64,000 nt of DNA from Adiantum capillus-veneris (taxonomy: Eukaryota; Streptophyta; Polypodiopsida; Polypodiales; Pteridaceae). The notes under the pieces are model-generated. The model was not told the origin of the DNA. It was given only the letters and a program-made list of their open reading frames with translations, and ran no database searches. Positions 24,133 to 34,837 of this stretch are shown here, in pieces. Each line of letters starts with the position of its first letter. The stretch's first letter is position 1. The position numbers and the translations under genes were made by a program. The stretch spans positions 100,538,587-100,602,586 of the forward strand of contig CM043966.1 in the NCBI GenBank assembly GCA_014529385.2, written 5' to 3'.

Positions 24133-24366
24133 GGTGGTGGAAAAACTGGGTGCATTGCATAGTAACTAGTTCCCTGTCCATTCAAGACAGCCTACGGGCT
24201 CTGAAAGGTGGCGGGCTGAACTGGCATAACCTGTGGAATAGGCGTTCTGTGGTGGTGGAAAAACTGGGTGCATTGCATGGTAACTAGTTCCCTGTCCATT
24301 CAAGACAGCCTACGGGCTCTGAAAGGTGGCGGGCTGAACTGGTATAACCTGTGGAATAGGCGTTCT
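24133..24366. repeat. tandem duplication, 118-bp unit x2
   Basis: Units 24133-24250 and 24251-24366 are almost identical (GGTGGTGGAAAAACTGGGTG start). It lies in the gag N-terminal region of element D. Confidence 0.9.
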
Positions 24367-24418
24367 AGCCACCTGTTCAAGCACGGGAGGAACCTGTTTT
24401 GGAGCCCTTGACTCGCAA

Positions 24419-24557
24419 CATGCGAGTGTTCCCTATCTTGCTGAGTCGCATGAAGTACTTGGGCTTGAGCCTCAACAAGCTCTGTACACGCATGCGAGTG
24501 TTCCCTATCCTGCTGAGTCGCATGAAGTACTTGGGCTTGAGCCTCAACAAGCTCTGC
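24419..24557. repeat. tandem duplication, 72-bp unit x2
   Basis: Units at 24419-24490 and 24491-24557 differ at about one base over the overlap. 72 bp is 24 codons, so the duplication keeps the gag frame. Confidence 0.9.
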
Positions 24558-24991
24558 CTATTTTGTTGTTGGACTGGTGGCGCTTGCAAGAACTCCATAA
24601 ACCTTGGGTTCTGCACCAGTTACGAAAAGACATTCACCGCGGGAACTAACTCAGTCATGAACGCATCATCCTCAAGTTTCCCAGTCATAAAGCCCTGTAC
24701 TACTGGAGGGACATTCACATCAACAGGAGGTACAGACTGACGTGGCCGTGAGCTCTCGTCAATCTCGAACACCATAGCAGTTTCTTGTCTGTCCTTCGAA
24801 GAGGAACCCTCTTCCATAATGCCCTTCCCTCTGTCGGGCATAGTGTAATCCCACGTTCTTGTACTCAGTGTCTTGACCCAAAACAACCGAGGCTCACTCT
24901 TTGAGAAACCGGCCCGTGGGATGGTAGGCTTTGGCTTTCACCCGAAATTTTTTACTTTAGACACACACAAAGAGAACGTGCAAAGGAACCC

Positions 24992-26674
24992 TGTGACGGG
25001 AATTAACACTTAAGCACACACACGGCTCGGAAGCTAGAATGCTCCGAGCAGACGCCGATAACCTGTAGGCCCCAAAATTGGCGCCCCTTTCAGTATTTCT
25101 TTTTTCTTTAGGAGGGTAAATTACAAAGAAGAGTCCTGGGAATCCTTTATCTGTATCGAGCTAGATACCACCTGTTATGGCCAAATTTCGGCAACATAAT
25201 AGCCCCAAAACATGCACGAAACTAATTCCCCTGCTAGAACTCACTTCCATTGGCATAAACCCTATGATTCCTACCCAAAAACAATAAACCTGTGACGGGA
25301 ATTAACACTTAAGCACACACACGGCTCGGAAGCTAGAATGCTCCGAGCAGACGCCGATAACCTGTAGGCCCCAAAATTGGCGCCCCTTTCGGTATTTCTT
25401 TTTTCTTTAGGAGGGAAAATTACAAAGAAGAGTCCTGGGAATCCTTTATCTGTATCGAGCTAGATACCACCTGTTATGGCCAAATTTCGGCAACATAATA
25501 GCCCCAAAACTTGCACGAAACTAATTCCCTTGCTAGAACTCACTTCCATTGGCATAAACCCTATGATTCCTACCCAAAAACAATAAATTTAGCACATTGT
25601 ATACTGGTTTTTGCCCTGTTTTCAACCCCAAACAGTCCCCTAACTGTCCTCTGCCAATGGGGCACTATTCCCAATGGTTCTGGCGTCCGTATCGCTGAAA
25701 AACAGTCAATTTACAGCACATACACAACGTTGAAAACGCACCTATACGGTGAGGTTATAAACCCTCACTGGTGCCTGCTTTGGAGTAGCAGTTAGCTACC
25801 CCTGTTCCTGCTCAAGGAGGCTCTTGCCTCAGAAAAAAAGCATGAAACCACACAGCAGTACATCAGTCAAATGAAGAGTCCTCTTGTGGGGCATCACATA
25901 ACTGCACGTAGGGGAGAGAGAGAGCAATGTAGTGTGTAGGGCATCACTCCCAGCACCACATTGTACATAGAGTGGAAAGAAAGCACTCTATAGCTCTTAA
26001 CCTATGACAATTGCAAAATGAGGCCTCTCCCAGCTTAAAATTTAGCGCCCATTTTTCTAAATGAGGCAAGTACACCGGAAAGTGGCACTTGGCACATTTA
26101 CAAGCATTTGCCCGTTTCCGGTTGCCGCCTAAAAATCTCCCGACTGGTTGCCCAGTTGACTTCGTGGCAGAGTTGTAAAGTGTTCCCATAGTCATACCGA
26201 AGGTCATTAATAAACGAACACATTTCATGGCCCAAAATAGCAATTCCCTAATTTTTAGGAGATGCTTCCGTTGGGCTCCCACTGGTCATCTGACCATCTA
26301 TCCTCATTGGGACCGCATCCAAAAGTGCAATGTGGCCCAACTGTCGGATACTTTCTGTTGGTGATCCCACCTTGACTTTATGCCTTTATTGAGTTCACTT
26401 CCTAGTATCCACAACTTGCTAAGTGCAACGGGGGACCTACATGATCTTGCACTGAGCCTAGACATCCTCTTACTATACGAATTCCAGTGCCCACCAACTT
26501 CCTGTCTGCGGGTGTAACTACCGTTCACATTGGCCATACAATGTCCGACCATTTGCAACTTCAAAAAGAGAGTCTCAAAAATAAAACAAAAATCATTGAA
26601 AAGAAACCAACAATTAAAGTTAGTAGTTGCCACGTCCTCCTGACATAGTTAAGAGCTGCCACGTCCCCGTGAGA
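24992..26674 (-). repeat. 5' LTR of element D with internal tandem duplication
   Basis: Read on the minus strand it starts near 26674 (TCTCACGGGGACG, where the 3' LTR has TGTCACGAGG) and ends CCGTCACA at 24992. A 299-bp unit is present twice (24990-25288 and 25289-25587), so the shared LTR motif occurs twice (25067-25103 and 25366-25402). Confidence 0.75.
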
Positions 26675-29545
26675 CAGAAGTGCTCCTACACTTGATTGGT
26701 CTCCAGGCGAGGGTTTCAAATGGATTCCCCCAGTGACTGTTGTTTGCTACTTGGGTTGTCAGGTTGGCCTGCACTTGTCCCTTGAGCAGCAAACTGCTCC
26801 CCTCCTCCTGTCCATCAAGAGGAAGCTGCTACATTAGAGTTCGGCACGGCTCTCCTTGGCAGGCAGAGTTGTAGTGGCCAACCAGGTACTGTTGGCTACT
26901 ATGTGGTACATCACATCTCGTTGGATCTTCTCGAGCTCCTGTATTACCCAGTTAGAGAGGATGATCAGGAACTTTCTTTGGTTAGGGTGAGACACTCAGT
27001 TAGCTCGGGGCAAAGTAGCAGTTAGCTCGGGGCAAAGTAGCCTAGCATGTCATCCCTCTACCATGTTCTCAGGGGGAGCTGGGGATCATAGACCCAGCAC
27101 AGCAGAGCAGAGCCCTTCTTGGAAGTTTGTTGTTAGTTGATTGCTTTCAGGGGAGGAGCCTTGAAAGGAGTTGCTACTTTGGCGGCTTAGAGCTCAGAGT
27201 ACCTCACTTCCATCATGTGGATTTTTACAGAGATGCGCAGAGTTGGTCTGAGCAAGAGGCTAGAGGATCGATTTGCTGCGAGCTTGCTTTGCTCTTGGAA
27301 GCAGCTACGGAGTGGCCTGGAGCAGAACCAGCCCACTTGCACGGAGGAGCGCTTGAGATAGCCCCTTGTTTGGAACCCCCTGGTTAGTACTCAAAGAGGC
27401 CACTTGGTTAGTAGTAGGCCTCATGTTTCTTGGGGTCCCATGGCAGAGGGCCCAGCCCGCACTCTAGGCGACTGGCTTCAGTTTTCAGGTTTGCCAGAGG
27501 AGGTACAGAGCACCCAGCTATGGGGTACGAGAGAGGTGTAGAGCATGTGCCAAGACATTACAGAGGCTCTACCAGCTGAGTGGCTCACCCCACTAGAGAC
27601 AGAAGTTCCCACATGGATGGGGACCTTCATGCGACTAGAGGTCCTCATCGCAGTTTGTTCTTGCTTGGAGTTCGTACCCCCCATGTTCTTCGAGATCCAG
27701 GGAGAGGCTCGACGAATAGAGTCTCAATAGAGGCTCCACAGGTTGCAGAGTGCCACTTTCAGAGGATACGAGTAGTGGGCATCTGTGGGAGGACCTGTGT
27801 CACAAATCCTGACCCAACAGTCCTTAAGGCAGGCCACTAGAGGCTTTGGGCTTGGGAGAGCTGCCCTCTGTCACGAGTGTAGTGGGACCCTGGGGAGGGG
27901 TTTTGGAGAGACCCCTTCTCTTCAGCTGACCACCCTGGAATCCCTTTCTTTCAGTACACTGTTCGACTGGGGCGTCACATACTGGCAGCACATAGAGAGG
28001 CTCGTCCTACTGCAGCACTTCATTGGCAAGAGGAGGGTCTCACAACCGAGTTCTGGTCAATCTTTTGGGAGCAAGTTGTGGGACTTCTAGACAGTCGAGG
28101 CGAGTCACTTTGTTCCAATGGCTAGTTGCACACAGAGCTACATCAGTGGGGAGCTAGCTGGTACATAGTGGCCTCTCGGCAGCCTGTGCAGCTTGCGACC
28201 ATCCTTCGGAGAGTCAGTGTCACTGTTCGTGGGACTGCCCCATGGCACAGCAGGTTTGGCTTCGGGTTCTTTGGCTGATGCCAGCTCTTTCCACAACGCG
28301 ACAATACACTTCGGGTGTTGCTGCCTAGTCCACCCTCACGGGCCCGGCACTACAGTTTGAGCTATCATCCACCAACAAGATGATAGTGATCCAGGGGGGT
28401 CGACCTACACTTCAGCCTGCTACAGAGCTTACCCCCCATAGTAACAGGGAACGGGTGGAACGCACCTAAACGTTCCAAAACGGCGTTCCGGACGGGTCCG
28501 GCTTCCGAAATGTAGTCGGGAACGAAATGCCATTCTGGAACGGGGTGTAACCGGAACGCTGACCCAAAACGGGGGGGAGGGGGGGACGGACAGAACGGCA
28601 CCCGGAACCGAATCTGGAACGGTCAACGAAAAAAGTCCATGTTTTTTTCAACCAGCCATTTGGGGGTATGTTTGGCGCTATTTGGGGGTAGATTTGGGGC
28701 TATTTGGGGACAGGTTCGGGGCTATTTGGAGGGCTGATTTGGGGCTGTTTGGAGGCTCATCTCACCTCCTCCTCAAGCTCTCAACATCTCTACTGAGCTA
28801 CTCTCCTTGCTAAAGCTTTAAGCTTGAACATGGAGCTCTAGCTTCTCCCTGTTCTATTTTGGCGGAAAGCACAACACCCTCAAATAACAAATGTGGCTTC
28901 TACCTCTCTTTCTCAAGCTCCATCCCCCCTCCCCCCCCCTCTCTCTCTCTCTCAAGGTTGAATTCAAAACCTTAGCTTATGAGCCTATAATACATATAGT
29001 TTCGTTGGTCTACCGTTCCAATCCCCCCTCCTCCCTCTCGTTCCGCACCCTCCCGTTCCCATTCCGGGTAACTATGTTACCCCCCAAGAGTGGTGCAGTG
29101 AGAGAGAGGTGTGTTGGGAGCTCGTCTGTGGCCTGACACTCTGGTTCATTTGGCGGGCCCGTTGCTTCCCATCTTCGAGGCTCGCCTGTCCCACCGGCGG
29201 AGACTGTTCGTGACTTTTGGCTGGAGTTGATCCATACTCTCAAGGCTCAGTTCGAGAGATTTCAGGGCAGCTCCGACCGTATTCAGGAGCGCAAAGAGGC
29301 TTTCCTACGACTCTAGCGCCCAGGCCCTTCTTCACCAGGGTCCAGGGTGTGCACCCAAATGGCACTACCATCCACCTACGTGGCTCTTCCCTCCTCCCAT
29401 CATTTAGGCTCCATTGTACATATTTTGTTTTCTCACTAAGAGAGTCTCCCCTTGTCTTTGATGTAGCCCTCTCTAGTAGAGGTGGTTGTAGCCCTATGGG
29501 CAGTTTCAGTAACTAATGGAAGAATCTTTTTCTTGAAAAAAAAAC
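26675..29545 (+). mobile_element. L1-like LINE, degenerate 3' half
   Basis: No long ORF survives. Near the 3' end (29105-29313, once the MITE is left out) one can read TLWFIWRARC and, in a second frame, FWLELIHTLKAQFERFQG, then a stop and a 3' UTR. The 3' UTR ends in a poly(A) run (29537-29545). A CHEC ... FDWGVTYWQHI segment near 27875-27995 resembles the C-terminal zinc finger region of plant LINE ORF2. RT motifs were not recognised. A 22-bp tandem repeat lies at 26999-27042. The left edge coincides with the element D LTR. Confidence 0.5.
28437..29076. mobile_element. hAT-like MITE (640 bp) with 8-bp target duplication
   Basis: TTACCCCC occurs directly on both sides (28429-28436 and 29077-29084). 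The ends are inverted: CATAGTAAC at the left, and CATAGTTAC read inward from the right, followed on both sides by GGAACGGG-rich sequence. An 8-bp duplication is the hAT hallmark. The inside has repeats of ATTTGGGG (28660-28750) and no transposase. Confidence 0.7.
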
Positions 29546-29663
29546 CCAAATTCCTCGCCTTCAATATCTGTAGGCGAAAAAAAAAAATTATGCCTGTGTT
29601 GATTCTTTCCAAAGACCATCAGTCTCGACGCTTCTCCAAGCTAGAGACAAATACAGAGAACCA
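29546..29663. other. short spacer, nothing recognised
   Basis: 118 bp between the LINE poly(A) tail and the LTR of element B, with a second A run at 29579-29587. Confidence 0.5.
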
Positions 29664-30173
29664 TGTAACAAACTTGGACACCCCAAGTCAAGATTCTACC
29701 GCGACACAGCAAAGATTAACTTCAAAACAATTCACAATTCACCATTAGGTTGACACGGCCCGGGCGGAGTTCCATGCCAAGAGGTATTGGCCCCAAAGAC
29801 TGGCGCCCCTTTCAGTATTTCTTTTTGTATTAATCTGCGAAGTACAAGAGAGAGGGTGGGTGCTCACTCTCAGACTCTATGTCCAAATGCTCTGAGAAGT
29901 GAAGCCTTGCCCACTTATTTAAAGATACAAGGGATGTCCAAAAGCAGAGCCCCAAAAGAAATTAAACTCAAAAGTTTTGAATCTTAAAAGCAATAGGCCC
30001 AAAAGCTGCTATAATCAGCCAGTGTAAATTCAGGAAAAATCCGTGCGCTGCCACATTAGCATGTCAGCGTTTTCTGCGCCGCTCTTTCCGTGTTACCACG
30101 TATCAAACAATCAACGCAATCTCCAGAGGTTCGGCCACGTGTCAGTGGCAAGCCACATCATCAGTTTGTGACA
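29664..30173 (-). repeat. 3' LTR of element B (510 bp)
   Basis: On the minus strand it starts TGTCACAAACTGATG at 30173, right after AAGAGGGGTGTA, and ends TTTGTTACA at 29664. It contains a TATA-like stretch (29927-29916) and the shared LTR motif (29827-29787). Confidence 0.85.
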
Positions 30174-30756
30174 TACACCCCTCTTGAAAGCATTGTAATC
30201 GCCCTCGATTACGCCTGCAAAACAGACATAGGCCATAAATTGTCTGAGCAGACGCTGACTGTTAGTACGGACACACTAGGCACAACACATCTAGCGTATG
30301 TACCAATCGACAGTCACATCACTTGACATCACATGACAAATCACATTCAAAATCGTTCCAAATCTCAGACCATGATTAATTGGCAACGTATTTAGCAATC
30401 GCATCTAGATCCAGTCGGGACCTCACAGATGCCCGATTAACTAATCCATATTGCAATCATGTCTATAGAGATTTATGAGACCGAAATGCTACAGTCATTT
30501 CGTCTATCAGTTCCTGCACTCAAACAAGTCAAGTACAAATCAATCAATATCATAATCATTTTCAAGAATTCCGGTTCATAAAGTCATACAAGAGAATACT
30601 GTCAACACAGCAGTATCCCTGAAACCCAAAGGGCCATTAGTGACCGTATCAAAAATCGGGATAATCTGATGACACAGGAGCGGAGTGACTCCCCTCTTGT
30701 GCATGCCTGCTGCACTAGATTCACCCATGCTGAAATCGGGGTTCTATCGGAGTAGA

Positions 30757-32062
30757 CTATGCTAAACCGAATGCTTCAAGGTAAAGTTCCACAATCTGAG
30801 GAGTATCTGCTAGGTACTCCTCCTCCATCCACTTCACATCCAATGCAGGATAGTTCTTGAATTTAACCAAGAACCGCCTAATCACTTTACCTTTAATCTT
30901 TCTATCTTTATGTGCCAGTATCTGTTTTGGAACGAGTATCTCCTCGCTTTTCTCCACTTCGGGCTGCTCATCTGGCTCCCCATCATCGAGCACATCGCCT
31001 TTAAAAGGCTTTAAGAGACTCGCATGAAAAGCATTGTGAATTCTCCAAGGGGCAGCTTTAATCTAAAGGAGACATTATTTATCTTTTCTTTGATCTTGAA
31101 AGGTCCATAGTATCTCATGCTAAGCTTTGGAAAAAGCCACTCCTTTTCCTTTTTCTTTCTCAGGCGTGCCTTCTCAAATCTTAAAAGCACCCAATCGTCT
31201 TCCTTTAATTTCAAATCGCGACGGTGTCGATCTGCTGCCTTCTTGTGTCTTTCCTGAGATTTTGCTAAAGCCTCCCGGACCTTGGCAAAGCAGTGTCCAA
31301 GTCCCTCGTGTACTGTTCGGATTCAAAAATCTTATCTTTCGTGCTTAGGAAGGGTGGAACCTTCGTCGCACCTTCAATAATCTCAATGGTGCCTTCCCCA
31401 TCGAAGAGTGGATCGTGTTATTATAGGCAAATTCCACCAAGGGCCAAAACTTTTCCCATTGAGTCTTCTGATCAGAAATGTAAGGCTTCAATAAATCCAA
31501 TACGATTGAATTTGCAATCTTAGATTGCCCATCTGTCTGCGGGTGGAAAGATGATGAGAATTGCAACCGTGTGTCAATGTTCTCCCAAATAGCCTTCCAA
31601 AACAAACTCGTGAATCGGGGATCTCTGTCAAAGACTATCGTCTCGGGCATGCCATCTAATCTAAATATTTGGGCAATGAATAGTCTCGCTAAATGATCCG
31701 GCTTGACTATCTTCTTCACTGAATGAAATGAGCCTGCTTGCTAAATCTGTCAATAACAGTCCAAATACTATCGTGTCCACTCTGTGTCTTCGGGAGATAA
31801 AAAATGAGTCCATAGCAATACTTTCCCAAGGTCGGGTGGGAATGGGCAAAGGCTGTAACAATCCCTGTGCTTTATGCCTCTCAAACTTGACTTTCTGGCA
31901 TACCAAGCAACTGCATACAAAATCGTCAACTTCCTTCTTGAGTCTCGGCCAACAGAAATAATGTTCCACATCTTTCAAGGTGGTATCCATGCCGCGGTGA
32001 CCCGTAAATGGTGGATAGTGGCATTCGGTTAGAATCTTTTCCCTCAACGGCGTGTAATGCAC
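30757..32062 (-). pseudogene. pol: integrase and chromodomain of element B
   Basis: The zinc finger reads HYPPFTGHRG ... CSCLVCQKVK. The core has WESIAMD (first Asp) and FDRDPRFTSLFWKAIW (second Asp). The third catalytic position reads FHPQTDGQSKIAN, with Lys where Glu is expected; element A keeps Glu here. A frameshift near 31720 and another near 31040 split the frame. The chromodomain is open at 30993-30757: [38 protein letters not shown]-terminal basic pattern DDWVLLRFEKARLRKK precedes it. Confidence 0.85.
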
Positions 32063-32111
32063 AACATCGTTTTCTTCATCAAGTAGCTATCCCGAATAGA
32101 GTATCCCGCTA

Positions 32112-34090
32112 CTACCTCCCCATTCTGTATTCGACCGAATACATCTGAAAATCTGGATTTGTGGTGTACTGATCGACCATGTCCTCGAAGCTTCTATGAT
32201 GAATCGCGGAAATAGCCAAGACTAATGGCTTCTGGGACAAAGCATCTGCCACCAAGTTCTTCTGTCCTTGCACATGGACAATCTGGAAGTGAAACTGTGA
32301 CAAGATGTTAGCCCTCTGCATCTGCTTTTTCGGAAGTTGCTTCTGTGACAAGAAGTAGCATAAACTCTAATGATCAGTGAACATCGTAAAATCGACTCCG
32401 AGTAGGTAATGTCGCCACTGGAGTAACAGCATGAATAACCGCCAAAAGCTCTTTCTCATAAATCTGTGCTGTCAATTCCGGCCTTGAAAACAATCGGTTC
32501 TCATAGGCAATGACATGGCCTTCTTGCATTACGACCGCACCCAGACTATGACCACAAGCATCACGATATACTTCGAATGACTTAGCAAATCCGGCAAAGT
32601 CGAAACTGGTTGTGTAGTCAATTTCTCTTTCAAAGTCTTAAAGGCAGACACCTCTGTGGATCCCCACGAGAAAGGGACTTCTTTCTGTGTCAAGATACGC
32701 AAAGGGAAAGCAACGTCCGCAAACTTTCAAATGAACCGCCGGTAGTAAGAACATAAGCCCAAGAAGCTTCTAACTTCATGGACATTCTTCAACTCGGGCC
32801 AACTCGGGCCAATCACGTATAGTCTCAATCTTGGCCGGGTCCATCAGTACTCCTGCTGTTGAGACGATATGTCCCAAAAAGTGTATCTCCGGTAAGAAAA
32901 ATTCACTCTTCTTGGCATTGATCACCAACTTGTGATCTAGCAATGCTTGAAAGACCTGTAGAGCAGAAGTTGTCTATGTTCTGTCTCATCCTTGGAGAAG
33001 ACTATAATGTCATCAGAGAAAGTGCCAACAAAAGATCTGTACTCTCTGAAAATCCTGTCCATTAATTGGTTAAAAGTCGTTGGAGCATTGGTAAGGCCAA
33101 AAGGCATCACCAAAAATTCATATAAACGGAAGCTCGTCCGAAAAGCTGTCTTGAAGACATCCCCCGGCGCGATTCGGATCTGATGATATCCACTTTTCAA
33201 ATCGATCCTGCTGAAACAAGAGGATCCTTGTAGTCTGTCAAGAATATCATCGATCCTCGGAATCGAAAATCTGTTCTTGATGGTGATTTTATTGAGAGCT
33301 CTATAATCAATGCACATTCTCCAAGATCCGTCGTTCTTTAAAACCAACAACACCGGAGAGCAGAAGGGTGAAGTTGTAACAAACTGCTGACGTGTCAAAG
33401 CCCTGAAGAAGGGGGGGGGGGGGGGGGGGGTAACTTGCAGATGTTGGCCGAGGGGCCTAAACCCTAAGAAGAATAAGTAACAGAAGAAAAAGTCCTACCA
33501 ACTTATGGGGACCCCGTTCGATGGGGCCCCAAGTGACATAAAGGATTAAAATAAAGCAAGACCCACACACACACGCAAAAACTGATAACGTGGCAGATTT
33601 TTGAAAATTACACTGGCATGATGACGTGGTAGGCTGTACGGATTTCCATAAATTATGCTGGCAGCTTTTTGGCTTTGCTTTTGGACCAGAAGCTTTTGAG
33701 TTTGAAGGCTTTTTACTGTAAATTGCATATGGGGCCTAGGGCCTTTAAATATGAGGTTAGGACTCATTCTTTGGCATGCTTCTTGGAGAAGGTGCAGAGT
33801 CTGGAGTACCTGCTTGTACTATGTTGGTGCAATATAAAGAAATACCGAAAGGGGCGCCAAGGTTTGGGGCCAATACTCTCTGGGGTGGAATTCCGCCACT
33901 CCATGTCGCATGTCGTCTCTCTCTCTCAGTTCAGTTGTTATTGAAGTGCTAAAAGTCTGTTCAAGTCTGTTCTTTTCTATTGGCACGTGTTGCCCGTCTT
34001 GTGACAGAAGTACTCGGCCGGATAAGACCCTTTTCCAAGAGGTCTTTCACTTGGTTCATAATCTCTTATTCTGTGCTCGGCTCACACGGT
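32112..34090 (-). pseudogene. pol: RT and RNase H of element B, split by a solo LTR
   Basis: RT starts near 34090 and breaks at 34011 where the solo LTR sits. It resumes at 33370 with [48 protein letters not shown] and the catalytic FSDDIIVFS (both Asp kept, unlike element A). Frame shifts occur near 32940 and in RNase H (32640-32380). The RNase H end FHFQIVHVQGQKNLVADALS is at about 32310-32250. Confidence 0.85.
33375..34006 (+). mobile_element. solo LTR (632 bp) inserted in element B RT
   Basis: Flanked by a perfect 5-bp direct repeat GAAGT (33370-33374 and 34007-34011). It starts TGTAACAAAC and ends TTGTGACA. It contains a 20-base G run (about 33411-33430), TTTAAATATG (33743-33752) and the shared LTR motif (33835-33873), all in plus orientation. 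No internal retrotransposon sequence is present, so it arose by LTR-LTR recombination. Confidence 0.9.
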
Positions 34091-34702
34091 AAGGTAGCCG
34101 GTTCGGTGGTGTGCTTCCAGGTATCAGATCAATAGTATGATCCTCAGGACGAGATGATGGCAACTCGCCTGGCAGGCCCTCAGAAAAGCAATCGGCATGA
34201 GTGTGGAGAAAATCTTGGCGTTCTTTATCAAGTTCAGACATATTTGTCCTGTGTTCATCATTTAACTCTTTCAAAAAGATCAAGTAAACAAACAGACTGG
34301 ATTTCATTAATTTCGAAATGGCCGAAGCCGATACAATAGGGACAGACTCGCCCTTCAATTTCACATCAAGTACAATTTTTCTGCCCTTCTCATTTGTCAA
34401 TGTCGCTTTCTTTGCCCGATAATCGACCACGGCGTTGTTCTTATGGTACCAAGGGACTCCAAGGAGGACATCACAACCTTCCAAGGGAATTATGTAGAAG
34501 TCCTCGTGCCCCAAATACCCTGATAATAAAGCTGAAGTTTGCCAATGACAGGTGTAATGGCTACGTCCCGTTCGGGTGCCACTAGAACTGCCTCTGCTTG
34601 TGGTCCCATCCGATCGGGTGTAATCTCGAGCCGAACCGCCAATTCAGGTGAAATGAAGTTGGCCTTGGCTCCTCCATCAAAGAAAATCAGGGCTTCTTTC
34701 AT
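34091..34702 (-). pseudogene. aspartic protease and linker of element B
   Basis: Protease start: LIFFDGGAKANFISPELAVR (D-G-G where D-S-G or D-T-G is usual), then PERDVAITPVIGKLQLYYQG. In the next frame GHEDFYIIPLEGCDVLLGVP, WYHKNNAVVDYRAKKATL and the linker to RT (TIDLIPGSTPPNRLPYRVSR) run to near 34060. A frameshift near 34510 separates the parts. Confidence 0.75.
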
Positions 34703-34837
34703 CTTTCACTTTGCCCCACGCTCGACAAAGTTCTGTACTTTTATCAATCGTGCTTGGGTCAGTACCCAAGCAATCTAGAACGAGTCCTACTTTCATCTTA
34801 CCTTTTCTGCCACGTTCCTAAGCTGCTCTCGAACTCT

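Larger units (their letters stand above)
22541..24843 (-). pseudogene. gag: gag, zinc knuckle and protease of element D
   Basis: The N-terminus starts near 24841 (MPDRGKGIMEEG). Two in-line tandem duplications follow. The core gag frame 23999-23256 holds FSTFSGFEDKAKALTFLQQF and WWTTLLMQGQAPATW, the Retrotrans_gag pattern. A zinc knuckle CFICEQPGHFATNC lies near 23075-23030. The protease region (22936-22595) has GKLRLHIQSYVDTEEFYI and LEGCDALLGI; the catalytic D-x-G is not clearly seen. Past 22600 the frame with KTHVLDVKLKGASVP runs without a stop into Copia RT. Confidence 0.75.
19144..26674 (-). mobile_element. Ty3/gypsy element D with a Copia fragment in place of its pol core
   Basis: Minus-strand order from the right: 5' LTR (26674-24992), gag, zinc knuckle, protease, then a jump into Copia RT/RNase H/LTR sequence (about 22540-21135), then gypsy integrase C-terminus and chromodomain, polypurine tract and 3' LTR (20314-19144). 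Gypsy RT, RNase H and most of integrase are absent. The LTRs agree closely, apart from a 299-bp tandem duplication in the 5' copy and loss of one end of the 3' copy. Confidence 0.8.
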
